From Mesorhizobium sp. (GTDB lineage: Bacteria > Pseudomonadota > Alphaproteobacteria > Rhizobiales > Rhizobiaceae), in contig JAIPUZ010000005.1 of assembly GCA_022833215.1 (NCBI GenBank), forward strand, positions 1-64,000: a stretch of 64,000 bases of DNA. The letters are read 5' to 3'. This document shows, one piece after another, positions 8,473-16,689 of the stretch. The translations under genes were made by a program, and so were the position numbers. Within the stretch, counting starts at the first letter, position 1; each line of letters opens with the position of its first letter. Below the pieces are notes generated by a model. It was given only the letters and a program-made list of their open reading frames with translations. It was not told the origin of the DNA and did no database searches.

Positions 8473-8588
8473 GCGAGGCATTTCTTTTCTGGTATGTTTT
8501 CCCGCTGGTTATCGCAGTCGGCGTCTTCGGCTGGCTGGCCTACGACAAGCATTTCAGCCACAAAGACCGGATGCATCCAGGAGAATGA
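8469..8588 (+). CDS. Membrane micro-protein 2 of the rightward cassette (39 aa)
   Basis: 39 residues: MSEAFLFWYVFPLVIAVG and onward give a single membrane helix (about residues 5-24), then a charged tail HKDRMHPGE. It is joined to both neighbours by ATGA overlaps (8469-8472 and 8585-8588), which argues strongly for co-translation and for the reality of so small a gene. Function unknown. Holin-like or exclusion-type membrane peptides have this size, but nothing here is specific. Confidence 0.6.
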   Translation: MSEAFLFWYVFPLVIAVGVFGWLAYDKHFSHKDRMHPGE

Positions 8589-8776
8589 GGCAACTGGCCT
8601 ACATCATTATCTGCTCGACGCTGTTCCTTGCGTTCATGCTCGGGCTGCGCTGGATGCTGACTTCGTGGGGGGATGAATTTCTGTATGGTGCCGCCTTTGG
8701 TGCGGTTCTGTTCTTTCTGATCGGCTACTACGCCGGGATGACAGACCAGAAGCGCAAGGCTACTGACGATTTGTGA
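8585..8776 (+). CDS. Small membrane protein 3 of the rightward cassette
   Basis: 63 residues with two hydrophobic helices (about 4-24 and 33-50: GAAFGAVLFFLIGYYAG) separated by WGDEF, and a charged C-terminus DQKRKATDDL. The ATG overlaps the previous stop codon. Function not recognised. A two-helix hairpin of this size is compatible with a class II holin or with a superinfection-exclusion protein. Neither is established. Confidence 0.62.
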   Translation: MRQLAYIIICSTLFLAFMLGLRWMLTSWGDEFLYGAAFGAVLFFLIGYYAGMTDQKRKATDDL

Positions 8777-8834
8777 GCAACTGCGGCGAGATCAGCAAGC
8801 CAAGCTGCGACAGTGGTCCTATGGGGAAGGGCGA

Positions 8835-9026
8835 ATGATATTCGGCGATTGGTCTGACAGCCATGACCGGCGCGTTGAGAAGTTGCTGGAAAAGGGTGAT
8901 AAATCAGATCACGAAGTAACTAACTTCAACTTGGTCGGGATAAGACGCCGCCTCAACAATATTGAGGTAGGCGTATGGGCGATTGCCATCCTCCTTGCCG
9001 CGAACCTGTATATGAGCTGGAATTGA
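8835..9026 (+). CDS. Small membrane protein 4 of the rightward cassette
   Basis: 63 residues. A charged, helix-prone N-terminal part (SHDRRVEKLLEKGDK...LVGIRRRLNNIE) precedes one C-terminal membrane helix (VGVWAIAILLAANLYMSW). It starts 58 bases after gene 3 behind GGGGAAGGGCGA. Function unknown. The topology (cytoplasmic domain with C-terminal anchor) differs from its neighbours, so the cassette is not a set of duplicates. Confidence 0.6.
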   Translation: MIFGDWSDSHDRRVEKLLEKGDKSDHEVTNFNLVGIRRRLNNIEVGVWAIAILLAANLYMSWN

Positions 9027-9040
9027 TGGATAATTATCCA
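9027..9040. repeat. 14-bp perfect palindrome touching a start codon
   Basis: TGGATAATTATCCA is a perfect palindrome, and its last base is the A of the ATG of the 67-residue gene at 9040. It contains GGATA and TATCC, the half-sites of the phage operator, in the opposite order. It may be a regulatory site or an RNA hairpin over the ribosome site. Confidence 0.4.
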
Positions 9041-9243
9041 TGAGAGAACCGCCCAAAGACTACGATAAGCAGTTCGATCTGGAGCCCAGCGAATACGGGC
9101 CGGCAGACAGGCAGCAGCCGTTCTGGGGCTTCAACGCAAAGACGGTAGCGATCCTTTTCGTAGTCGGGTTTCTGGCCAATGCCATAGCCACTCGCATCAT
9201 TGCCGGATATTGGCCGTACTGGCTCCGGTCACTGCTGGAATAA
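9040..9243 (+). CDS. Small membrane protein 5 of the rightward cassette
   Basis: 67 residues. The N-terminal 28 residues are polar (REPPKDYDKQFDLEPSEYGP). A hydrophobic helix (TVAILFVVGFLANAIATRII) follows, and the end is WPYWLRSLLE. Function unknown. It converges on the ejection-protein gene and overlaps its 3' end by 47 bases. No conventional ribosome site is visible because the palindrome abuts the ATG. Confidence 0.55.
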   Translation: MREPPKDYDKQFDLEPSEYGPADRQQPFWGFNAKTVAILFVVGFLANAIATRIIAGYWPYWLRSLLE

Positions 9244-10711
9244 GAGGCATCAACTTGTTGGGCACCTGCGGGAGCGCTGCCGGCGAAACCCCTGCCGCAG
9301 CCGCATTTCTAAGCGTTTCCAAAGCCTGCATTGCGCCGCGATCTGCTGCCTTCCCTGCAACATGCCCAGCGATAGGCATCGCAAAGTTTCCGACGACTGG
9401 AATAGCAGAGCCGACAAGCTGACCACCAGCTATCGATACGATCCCGCGCGGAGCAAACTTGGCGAAGAAGTTGACCATCGATGACGGAGAGCCGCCCTTA
9501 GCCATTTGGCGCACGAGATCGACCTCTTCCTTCGTCCAGCCCTGCGCCTTTCCCTTCATGATGCCTGCATACAACTGACGCATCTGGGTCTTGATGGTGT
9601 TCGCGAGGCCGGACTGTGTGTACTGGCCGGTTTTCACATCGGCCATGTCGAGGATATTATCAATCACCTCGGCCTTCTTGTGCTGCGCCCACATCTTTCG
9701 AGCCTCACCAAGATATTCGATCCCCTTCTGGCCGCCCGTTATGTCCTGCGGAGAGACGCGCTCGACAAACTCGTCCAGGGCCTGCTTCATGCGCGTCAAG
9801 CGCAATTTGTCGGACCCGGAAGCCGTTTTAAGGTCAAGGCCGACCCCCTGACGAAACTCGTCTATTGCCTCTAGGGAAAGCGGGCTTCCGAACATCCTGT
9901 CGATTTCATCAACGACACCCGAGGTCTTGGGGCGCAACTTGTCATTTATTCCGCCAGCCGCGAATTTCAGCTTATTTTTCAATCGCTCCACGGATGGGCC
10001 GGAAAAGCGGACCCCTTCCGCCTCGGAAGCCTCATAAAGACGGCGGGAAGCCTGCGCCAGATCGTCTGTTGACGGTGCCATAGCGTTCGCGGCCTTGCGG
10101 GATGCGCGATTGGCGATAGCGCTTCCGACACCGCCAACGACGCCGCCCGTTACCGCTCCAATAGCTCCACCTTCCAGAGCCCCGGCAAGTCGTTCACCCG
10201 GATCGGCCTCGCCAGCGCCCGCTAAAGCGCCATAGCCTGCACCTTGGAGAGCGCCTTTGCCGATGCCGGACATGATGCTGCCGGCCCCTGAAACCGAAGA
10301 CCCCGCGGCCCTGCCAACGCCGGGAACAGCCAAGCCACCGGCCAGCTCTCCAGCAATGGACGAATAAGGCCGCTCAGATCGACGTGCGTCTTTCCGGGCG
10401 TCAAGTTTCTGCTGCAACTGCGTATATGCCCGGCCCATGTCGAAGCCATCCCCCTTGGCCCAATCTATCGCGGCGTTGACTGGGGCAAGCATGCCGGCTG
10501 TGATTTCGTCGTCAAAGCCGAACATCAAGCCGGCATGAGAGCCCTCCGTTGCGGCGTCGAAAACACTCCCGCCATAAGCCTGCGGAAGCCTGTCGGTCTT
10601 TTCAGCGGTAGTTGCCTCGCCTTGCTCTACGAGCGGCGCGCTCTCCCACCAGTTACCCTGTTGCTGAGCAGGCTGCTCGACAAGCGGGGCGGATTCCCAC
10701 CAATTAGCCAT
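9197..10711 (-). CDS. DNA ejection / internal virion protein
   Basis: 504 residues. The N-terminus carries a tandem repeat of NWWESAPLVEQ, a motif often seen at the start of internal phage proteins. Residues ~110-200 are glycine/alanine-rich and hydrophobic (GELAGGLAVPGVGRAAG; GALEGGAIGAVTGGVVGG), suitable for membrane insertion. The C-terminal part is helical with a second hydrophobic region (GGQLVGSAIPVVGNFAMPIAG). By position after two other internal proteins it corresponds to the ejection proteins (gp7/gp16/gp20 region) of P22-like phages, which form a conduit for DNA across the host envelope. Sequence similarity to a named family is not certain. Confidence 0.72.
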   Translation of the reverse strand: MANWWESAPLVEQPAQQQGNWWESAPLVEQGEATTAEKTDRLPQAYGGSVFDAATEGSHAGLMFGFDDEITAGMLAPVNAAIDWAKGDGFDMGRAYTQLQQKLDARKDARRSERPYSSIAGELAGGLAVPGVGRAAGSSVSGAGSIMSGIGKGALQGAGYGALAGAGEADPGERLAGALEGGAIGAVTGGVVGGVGSAIANRASRKAANAMAPSTDDLAQASRRLYEASEAEGVRFSGPSVERLKNKLKFAAGGINDKLRPKTSGVVDEIDRMFGSPLSLEAIDEFRQGVGLDLKTASGSDKLRLTRMKQALDEFVERVSPQDITGGQKGIEYLGEARKMWAQHKKAEVIDNILDMADVKTGQYTQSGLANTIKTQMRQLYAGIMKGKAQGWTKEEVDLVRQMAKGGSPSSMVNFFAKFAPRGIVSIAGGQLVGSAIPVVGNFAMPIAGHVAGKAADRGAMQALETLRNAAAAGVSPAALPQVPNKLMPLIPAVTGASTANIRQ

Positions 10712-10769
10712 GCTGGACTCCGGTCAGAAACGATTCAATGATGGGGTGGGTTAAAAAGGGAGGATGGCA

Positions 10770-11039
10770 ATGGCCGCATACATCGTGACTTATGACTTGA
10801 ACAAGGAAACAACTCGCCCGAACATAACGGGAGAGATCAAGAAATCCCCCGGATGGGCGAAGTTGTCGGAATCGTCATACGCTATATCGACTACTGAAAC
10901 TCCGAAACAGGTTTACGACCGTTTCTCAAAAATGCTGGACAACAACGACAGTTTTTACGTCATCAGCCTGCACCGGCCATACTATGGGCAGGGGACGAAA
11001 GACGTGAATGATTGGCTGGAAAAGCACCTGCCGCAGTGA
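10770..11039 (+). CDS. Cas2/SinR-like small protein (opposite-strand moron)
   Basis: 89 residues: a beta-strand AAYIVTYDLN, a helix, the segment WAKLSESSYAISTTETP, a helix with VYDRFSKMLD, a strand DSFYVISL, then YYGQGTKDVNDWLEKHL. This strand-helix-strand order with YxVTYDL at the start is that of the Cas2/VapD-like ferredoxin fold, and closest in feel to the SinR-family proteins of enterobacteria. No cas1 or repeat array is present. It lies alone on the plus strand within the leftward late operon. The ATG at 10770 lies 6 bases after AGGGAGG; an ATG at 10764 is too close to it. Confidence 0.6.
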   Translation: MAAYIVTYDLNKETTRPNITGEIKKSPGWAKLSESSYAISTTETPKQVYDRFSKMLDNNDSFYVISLHRPYYGQGTKDVNDWLEKHLPQ

Positions 11040-11142
11040 GGCCGCGCCTGCTTAATCGAGCGATGAGAGAAAGTAGCTCCTTCTCTTCATCGCTCGTTTC
11101 GGGCTCAACGAAATATACCCCGTTTTCGCATTTCGTTTTCAT
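10963..11142 (-). CDS. Small protein coupled to the lysozyme-domain ejection protein (59 aa)
   Basis: 59 residues beginning MKTKCENGVYFVEPETSDEE. The ATG overlaps the stop codon of the 608-residue upstream gene (ATGA, 11139-11142), with AAGGAG 6 bases before it, so translation is well supported. The last third overlaps the 3' end of the convergent Cas2/SinR-like gene by 77 bases and is low in information. Function unknown. Confidence 0.5.
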   Translation of the reverse strand: MKTKCENGVYFVEPETSDEEKELLSLIARLSRRGLTAAGAFPANHSRLSSPAHSMAGAG

Positions 11143-12965
11143 GGCTTTCTCCTTATTGATCCATCCGGGGCGATGAACTCTGTGCCGGAAGGCAAAGCAT
11201 TAAACTCGTCTGGAGAGGTGATCTTGCGCGGAGATCTATCGCTCTTTCCTTGCTCGTCTGCGAAAAGAGGATTGTTCTTCGCGTACTCGCGCACCGTCCG
11301 ATTGAAGCCGGCATCGAGACGGCCATTTGCCTCGACATATTCATCCGCCAACTGCGCGATTTCCATCTTGCGCTGCTCCATGGCCCGGAATGCCGTGAGC
11401 ATTCGCCTATTGCCCTCGGGGGACCGATCAATGCCGATCTGCGAATCCTTCAGGAACTTGATGTCCCGGTCAGACAATGCACCCGGCATACCCATGCCGC
11501 CATCCGGCGAGCGCATGGTGAGCGCCATCCGGTTCTGAACTGCCCGAATAAGCTCACCGCCGGCCAGCTTTTTCGGGTCAGTGTCCATGCCCATAGCCGC
11601 CCCTATCTGCCGTAGGGTCAATTCCGCCTCTCCACCGATGCCGGTTCGAATGCCGGTATTCATGGCTTCTTCGGCCAAGTCATACATACCGAGCATCTGC
11701 TGAGCGTTGCCAGCCGCTGCGGAGATGTCGTCATAGCGCTTGGCGAAAAGCTTGGCGCTTTCCGTGTCCCAAGCCTTTTCGCCTGCGCCGACATTCACGT
11801 TCGTCGCACCGGCGCGCTTCATGCCGATCATGTAATCTTGGAATGTGCCGCCAAATCCCTGACTACGGGCCAACTCATATTCGCGCATATCGTCAGTCGG
11901 CTTTGCCCGCGGGTTCCGTAGGTTTTCCAACTCCAGAACCGCCTTCTGGTACTGAAGCCGCTTCATCGGATCGTTCTGCCCCTGCATCGCCTCGATCCGG
12001 GACTGTGCCGCCTGAATGGCGAGCGGCCTTGTGATCGGGTTGGCGAATAGCTGGAGCATGGTTTCCCGGTCAGGCAGAGGTGGCAACTGACCCTGCAGCA
12101 TCATCTGCCCGGACGCATCAGCCATCTGCACGCCCTGCCCCATCGGCATGGACTGGCCGACAGCCATCCCCTCAAGCGCCTGCTGCGAGGGGGAGCCGCC
12201 GAACTGCTGGGCATACTGGCCTGCGAGCGCCATCCGCTCCGCCGTCTCGCCGCCCTGCTGATTGTAACCGGCATAGCGCCAGGCATTGTTCATCAACTGC
12301 TGGGCTTCCTCTGCGGAGCCGGCGTTCTGAAGCTTCTGGATAAGCGTGGGGTCTTCTGCCAACAGGAATTTCGCCTGCGTCTCCGGCGACGGCGCACGCG
12401 GATCGTCGCCGTTCTGTTGCGCGAACTGTTGGAGTGCCTGCAAGCGTTCGTTCCGCCATGACATGATGCCGCCAGCCGTTCCCGCCTGCCCCGACTGGCT
12501 GGGATCGGACCATGTGCGAACGGCGTTCTTCGGGTCGAATCCGCTTTCTCGTTTTCCGGTCGCTGCAATGGCTGCAAGGGCATAGGGATTAGTGACACCG
12601 CCATCCCGGATCGTCTTCAGGAAACGCCCGGCAATCGCATTGCTGTTCAAGTCTGTTGGCGCTCTGCCCTGTCCCTGAGCGGCAAATGCCTGCTCCACGC
12701 GGGCGGTGGCCGGGTCCGTAGGTGTGGGGAGCGGAGAGCGCTGCACCTGTCCAGCGGCGGGAGACTGCAACAGCCCTCCAAGCGCTGCCAATGACTGCGG
12801 TGCGCCTTGGTTCGTGTAAACGCTGTCGAGATACCCGCCAAACGCATCAACTGCCTTACGCTCATCGGCGCGCGCTTTCGAGCGGTCATAGCCCGAGTTG
12901 AACATGTCGATGATGGAGCCGGCATCAACTCCACCGGATGGCATGGAGGGATATCGAAGTGCCAT
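11139..12965 (-). CDS. Ejection protein with tail-lysozyme domain
   Basis: 608 residues. Residues ~105-250 look like the phage tail lysozyme fold (Phage_lysozyme2): FLKTIRDGGVTNPYALAAIAATGKRESGF with a candidate catalytic glutamate, then GTAGGIMSWRNERLQALQQFA. The rest is glutamine-rich and helical with no membrane segment until the polar C-terminus. The expected role is local peptidoglycan digestion during DNA ejection. It overlaps the upstream internal protein by one base (TGATG) and the next gene by four, so the ejection genes are translationally linked. Confidence 0.75.
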   Translation of the reverse strand: MALRYPSMPSGGVDAGSIIDMFNSGYDRSKARADERKAVDAFGGYLDSVYTNQGAPQSLAALGGLLQSPAAGQVQRSPLPTPTDPATARVEQAFAAQGQGRAPTDLNSNAIAGRFLKTIRDGGVTNPYALAAIAATGKRESGFDPKNAVRTWSDPSQSGQAGTAGGIMSWRNERLQALQQFAQQNGDDPRAPSPETQAKFLLAEDPTLIQKLQNAGSAEEAQQLMNNAWRYAGYNQQGGETAERMALAGQYAQQFGGSPSQQALEGMAVGQSMPMGQGVQMADASGQMMLQGQLPPLPDRETMLQLFANPITRPLAIQAAQSRIEAMQGQNDPMKRLQYQKAVLELENLRNPRAKPTDDMREYELARSQGFGGTFQDYMIGMKRAGATNVNVGAGEKAWDTESAKLFAKRYDDISAAAGNAQQMLGMYDLAEEAMNTGIRTGIGGEAELTLRQIGAAMGMDTDPKKLAGGELIRAVQNRMALTMRSPDGGMGMPGALSDRDIKFLKDSQIGIDRSPEGNRRMLTAFRAMEQRKMEIAQLADEYVEANGRLDAGFNRTVREYAKNNPLFADEQGKSDRSPRKITSPDEFNALPSGTEFIAPDGSIRRKP

Positions 12966-13681
12966 CAGAGGTAACCTCCGAAAAGTCCGCTGCCAGATGC
13001 GGTGCCGAACATGTTGGCCAGTCCGCCCAAGCCGCCCTGTATCTGCTGCTGAGCTCCTTGGGCGCGCTGGTTGTTCGCGCCCATGAGCGCCGAGGTCACA
13101 TCACCGATCAGGCCGACCTTCTGTCCGGCTGTGTTGGTGGAGAGATTGGCCAGATCGCTCAGGGCACCGGCCTGCCCGGTGGTCCCGGTGGTGTAGAGGC
13201 CCGCCTGTGTATTCCCGAACCCTGACAGGTTGCTCAACCAGTTCTGGTATTCGCTGTTGGCGAGGCCCTGCGCATAGTTGATGGTGTCGAGGCCGGTCTG
13301 GCCGCTGGATAGCCTGCCCTGAGAGGCCGCACGGCGCTCCAGAGCTCCAAGCCCCTGATCAAGCTGGAACTGGTATCCCGGCCCGGTCTGGAATGCATTG
13401 ACCGCCGCCGCGTTGCCATCCGCCCCGTTGATGCCCAGCGCGTTGCCGAGCATTTTGAGACCCGAAAGGCCCCCCGTCTGATCGGTGTAGTTCTTCCAGA
13501 TGTCGCCCACATCAGAGAGGTAGCCCGACGCCTGATTGTGGCCCTGATCGATGTAGCCAAGGCCCTCGGTCTTGTACTGATTTGCCAAGGCCGCATTCTG
13601 CTTTGCGGCCTTCTTGGCTTCATTGCCGCCAAAAATACCACCCAGCCCGCCGAGCATGCCGCCAACAAGTCCTAGAACCAT
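12965..13681 (-). CDS. Internal virion / DNA transfer protein
   Basis: 238 residues with a glycine-rich hydrophobic N-terminus (MVLGLVGGMLGGLGGIFGG) followed by helical, alanine/glutamine-rich sequence (NEAKKAAKQNAALANQY; QLDQGLGALERRAASQGRLSSGQTG). This N-terminal glycine zipper and the RLSSGQT-type segment are common in small ejection proteins of podoviruses next to the lysozyme-domain ejection protein. Role: part of the DNA translocation apparatus, inferred from position and composition. Confidence 0.7.
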   Translation of the reverse strand: MVLGLVGGMLGGLGGIFGGNEAKKAAKQNAALANQYKTEGLGYIDQGHNQASGYLSDVGDIWKNYTDQTGGLSGLKMLGNALGINGADGNAAAVNAFQTGPGYQFQLDQGLGALERRAASQGRLSSGQTGLDTINYAQGLANSEYQNWLSNLSGFGNTQAGLYTTGTTGQAGALSDLANLSTNTAGQKVGLIGDVTSALMGANNQRAQGAQQQIQGGLGGLANMFGTASGSGLFGGYL

Positions 13682-13692
13682 ATCTGATTTCC

Positions 13693-14397
13693 TTATCGGA
13701 ATGAGGCCGCGACGAATGCGCCTTCCATTGTCCCGAAGCTGGGGCCACCGACCATGCTGAATGTGAGTTGGTGTGCTGGATCGTCAGCAGTCAGATCGCC
13801 CCCGCCAAACTGGCTATAACCACCAGCCGCTCGCGAATATTGGGTTGTTGTCCCCAGAACTTCACCCCCATCGCCGGCCAATCGCACCGCTGCGGCTGCG
13901 ATCACAAAGCCATCTTGCGGGGTGGATATGACCATCGGGTATGCGTTCGATGGCGTGTTCCCAACCATCTGACGCGCATCGTAAGCAGCATCTTGCCGCA
14001 AGTCGGTTGCGCGATACGCGGCTATGAAAGCGCCTCCACCTACTGTGCCAGAAAAGTCTACCGTGATGTCCGCGACTGTTCCCGATGGGGCTCTGGCGGA
14101 TGCGATCAGCGCCTGCCCATAAATAGGGGAGACACCCCCTAAGGTCGTAGTCTGATAGGCATGTATGAGCAGCGGCTCCGCTCCGATCATGCCCCCTACA
14201 GGGTCGGGAAGCGGTACAGGGCGATAGAGATGTACCGCTATGAATACGCGCCTGTCATCTCTGGGGTCCCCTATCGGATAGTTCGGGATAAGGAGTGAGG
14301 TTTCAGTCCCCGGAGGGGTCGGAAGCGGCTCAAAATTTAGGAACTCAAGCGTTGCCGGGTTCGACCCCGCGAACCGGAACGGATCGACCAGCATCAT
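13693..14397 (-). CDS. Virion-associated protein of unknown function, 234 aa
   Basis: A beta-rich, glycine-rich protein of 234 residues (MMLVDPFRFAGSNPATLEFLNF; VADITVDFSGTVGGGAFIAAYRA; GTMEGAFVAASF). The composition resembles extracellular beta-sandwich domains of phage decoration or tail proteins. It overlaps the preceding virion gene by four bases (ATGA). I do not recognise a family. It sits between the head-completion genes and the ejection genes. Confidence 0.62.
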   Translation of the reverse strand: MMLVDPFRFAGSNPATLEFLNFEPLPTPPGTETSLLIPNYPIGDPRDDRRVFIAVHLYRPVPLPDPVGGMIGAEPLLIHAYQTTTLGGVSPIYGQALIASARAPSGTVADITVDFSGTVGGGAFIAAYRATDLRQDAAYDARQMVGNTPSNAYPMVISTPQDGFVIAAAAVRLAGDGGEVLGTTTQYSRAAGGYSQFGGGDLTADDPAHQLTFSMVGGPSFGTMEGAFVAASFR

Positions 14398-14924
14398 GGC
14401 GAGGGCCGTGAGCCGATGAGGATGATTTTCAGGCCCAAGGCCGTCCCATCACCAACCTGATCAATATCAACGGTCATTTCGGCATCATCCGCAAGCGAGG
14501 CGGTTGAGACAACGGGCGGCACGGTGGCAGTCATTGATGTGCGCTGACCGTTATCGATGGTGATCGGGGTCGAAAGGATGGACGCCCCGCCCTGATTGAT
14601 GTCCACCGTAAGAACGGAGCCCGACGCCTGCTCCGTCTTCAATGAGGCGCGAACTTCGGAAACCTCCATCGCATAGGGCATCCGAAACGTGACCTTGGCC
14701 GTCCCCGCTGACAGTGGGGCCACCTCATCGGAACAAGCAACTTCCAGATATTCGTTCCACAGATCGGCCGGCAGCGGCGCGTCAGGCGTATTAATCACCC
14801 CGACCGCCGCGCGCATGGTTTTGTCCATGGCGCGCATGTAGGCGTAAAATTCCGGCGTCGGCTTGCCGTCAATGAACCAGCGAAAATGGACATCGGGGAG
14901 CTGGCTGGGATTGTCAGTGCTCAT
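14394..14924 (-). CDS. Virion structural protein of unknown function, 176 aa
   Basis: 176 residues. The first 60 residues (DVHFRWFIDGKPTPEFYAYM) look like a short attachment domain found in phage tail needle or fibre proteins. Residues 65-176 are a beta-sandwich-like domain (KVTFRMPYAMEVSEVRASL; SVLTVDINQGGASILS). ATGA overlaps join it to both neighbours. Position just after the gp10-like protein suggests a tail accessory or needle-region component. Confidence 0.62.
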   Translation of the reverse strand: MSTDNPSQLPDVHFRWFIDGKPTPEFYAYMRAMDKTMRAAVGVINTPDAPLPADLWNEYLEVACSDEVAPLSAGTAKVTFRMPYAMEVSEVRASLKTEQASGSVLTVDINQGGASILSTPITIDNGQRTSMTATVPPVVSTASLADDAEMTVDIDQVGDGTALGLKIILIGSRPSP

Positions 14925-16339
14925 ACTGCCCTGCCCTCACCGAACATCGATCCGCCAAGGAAAGAGACCTCAACCGGATCGCTCACCTGAATGCGCCATT
15001 GCCTCCCGAGCCGGCTTGTCAGCCCTGTGCGCCAGATATCGATGGCAACGAACTCACCCTGCGTGCCCAGATCGCGAAGGAGCGCGTTCCCGAAGGTCAC
15101 GCCTCCATCGTCTGACCATGAGATAGACGCGCGAGGCGTGGTTTCGATGGGAGAGATACCGCGATCCAGACCAACGCCCACGACAAAATCGAATGAGGCC
15201 CGGTCAACCGCCGTGCGGGCTGGGAAGTTGTGCTGTTGGGTGGAGCGGATATCCATAACCAGCGGCTTGCCGGCCTCCCGTCGCGACCTTTCGTTGATGC
15301 GGTAGACCGAAGGCCCGTCCTCATCGAACACCAGCCATTCGTTGAAGGCGTAGACGCCGAAAGCCATGCGCCATGTCTTCTTGCCGATTGTGGCGCGCTC
15401 CGACCATCCACCGGTCGAGATGTCGTAAACCAGCGTCCAATTGTCCGACTTCAAAACCCAGAACTGATGTCCGGCAGCATTGTGGACGCTGGCACGAAGT
15501 TTCGTCCTGTCCTTCTCGCCATCTATCAGGCGCTCGATATGGGGCGTTGAGATCCGGTCAGGAGAGTATCCATCCAGCATTCGAACGGTCCCGTCGCTGG
15601 CCACCCAGATCAGCGGGCCGGGGAACGATGCCTCATGGCCGGCAACCGCATAAGGCCCCCACAGGCCAACATTCAGGACGACGCCGCGCGAATAAGGAAA
15701 GCCCGTCGCATTGCCTACGTTCTGCCAGAACTCGGTCGAGCTATCCCCGAACAGCAAGAGTTCGCGGCGAAAGGGAATGGCCCGTAGCAAGCCGTCTGGC
15801 TGCGCCTCGGCAGTGATGTAGTTGTCGGACTTCACGTCCGTGTTGTTCAATTCGGAGTTGAAGCACTGACCGAATGCGGTCGTGAAGAAGAAATATCCGT
15901 CCTGAAACGTCAGAGAGTTCGTGGCCGGGAGGTCGCCATCCGTGAACGGAGTGACGACACCGCTTTCAATCTTCTCAATGCCGCTGGAATGGTGGATGAG
16001 TATCTGATTGGCCGGCTGGCGCATGTTGTGCGCGATGAACACAGGCCCGTCGCCGCCCACCGTGCCACCGAGAGCGGTGACAGTGTAATTGTCGCCTGCT
16101 TTCGTGGCCGTATAGCACTTGTCGCCGTTGACGATGTAGAGCACCACGCCGACGAGCAGCGCACCCCTTGGGGCCGTCAATCCCGCCTCGAATGCAAAGT
16201 CGCAACCGGGCGCGCGCCGATACAGAAACTGGCTGCGCGATCCTTCCGGTGCTTGCTCGATATAGCAGTTGATCAGCCGGCCACCGTTCTCGGTCGGGTT
16301 GATCGATGGCGCTGTCGAGGTCGGGAAAATGATCTGCAT
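14921..16339 (-). CDS. P22 gp10-like packaged DNA stabilisation protein (tail hub)
   Basis: 472 residues, the same length as P22 gp10. The start (MQIIFPTSTAPSINPTENGG) with LINCYIEQAPEG and the repeated beta-propeller-like segments (GVVLYIVNGDKCYT; QDGYFFFTTAFGQCF; GPLIWVASDGTVRMLDG) match the Phage_stabilise family. It plugs the portal vertex after packaging and carries the tail. It overlaps the gp4-like gene by one base. The three head-completion genes are consecutive as in P22. Confidence 0.82.
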   Translation of the reverse strand: MQIIFPTSTAPSINPTENGGRLINCYIEQAPEGSRSQFLYRRAPGCDFAFEAGLTAPRGALLVGVVLYIVNGDKCYTATKAGDNYTVTALGGTVGGDGPVFIAHNMRQPANQILIHHSSGIEKIESGVVTPFTDGDLPATNSLTFQDGYFFFTTAFGQCFNSELNNTDVKSDNYITAEAQPDGLLRAIPFRRELLLFGDSSTEFWQNVGNATGFPYSRGVVLNVGLWGPYAVAGHEASFPGPLIWVASDGTVRMLDGYSPDRISTPHIERLIDGEKDRTKLRASVHNAAGHQFWVLKSDNWTLVYDISTGGWSERATIGKKTWRMAFGVYAFNEWLVFDEDGPSVYRINERSRREAGKPLVMDIRSTQQHNFPARTAVDRASFDFVVGVGLDRGISPIETTPRASISWSDDGGVTFGNALLRDLGTQGEFVAIDIWRTGLTSRLGRQWRIQVSDPVEVSFLGGSMFGEGRAV

Positions 16340-16674
16340 CAGAAGTATTCTGTCTGCTGCGGCTGGCCGGACAGGGTTTGTGCTCCAAGTTCACGAAGGC
16401 GAGCCTCCGCCATCAGGCGCAATTCCTCGCTCTGGTCCCGGCCAAAATCGGCGGCAACCGAATTTGCGAGGATATCGGCCAGATGCACGAACGCGTCATC
16501 CTCGATATTGTCGGGGTCACCAAACGGGTAAATTTGACGCTTGGAAAGGTCGCTCAGAACCGGCACGACCTCATCGTCAACCACCTTGGCATCTTCCGCT
16601 GACGGTGCCTGACCAGCAGCCAAGACCTTCAGTTTCTGCAAAGCTCTGACGACGAGTTCCTGCCGGCTTTTCAT
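16339..16674 (-). CDS. P22 gp4-like head-to-tail adaptor
   Basis: 111 mostly helical residues (MKSRQELVVRALQKLKVL; FVHLADILANSVAADFG; LRLMAEARLRELG). This is the size and pattern of the gp4-type adaptor that binds below the portal. It directly precedes the gp10-like gene with a TGATG overlap, as in P22-like phages. Identification rests mainly on size, helical pattern and gene order. Confidence 0.68.
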   Translation of the reverse strand: MKSRQELVVRALQKLKVLAAGQAPSAEDAKVVDDEVVPVLSDLSKRQIYPFGDPDNIEDDAFVHLADILANSVAADFGRDQSEELRLMAEARLRELGAQTLSGQPQQTEYF

Positions 16675-16689
16675 CTGAGCGAGCCTTTG

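Noticed and set aside
10770-11039. Part of a CRISPR-Cas adaptation module
   Set aside because: No cas1, effector genes or repeat array are in the window. Only a stand-alone Cas2-like fold is supported.
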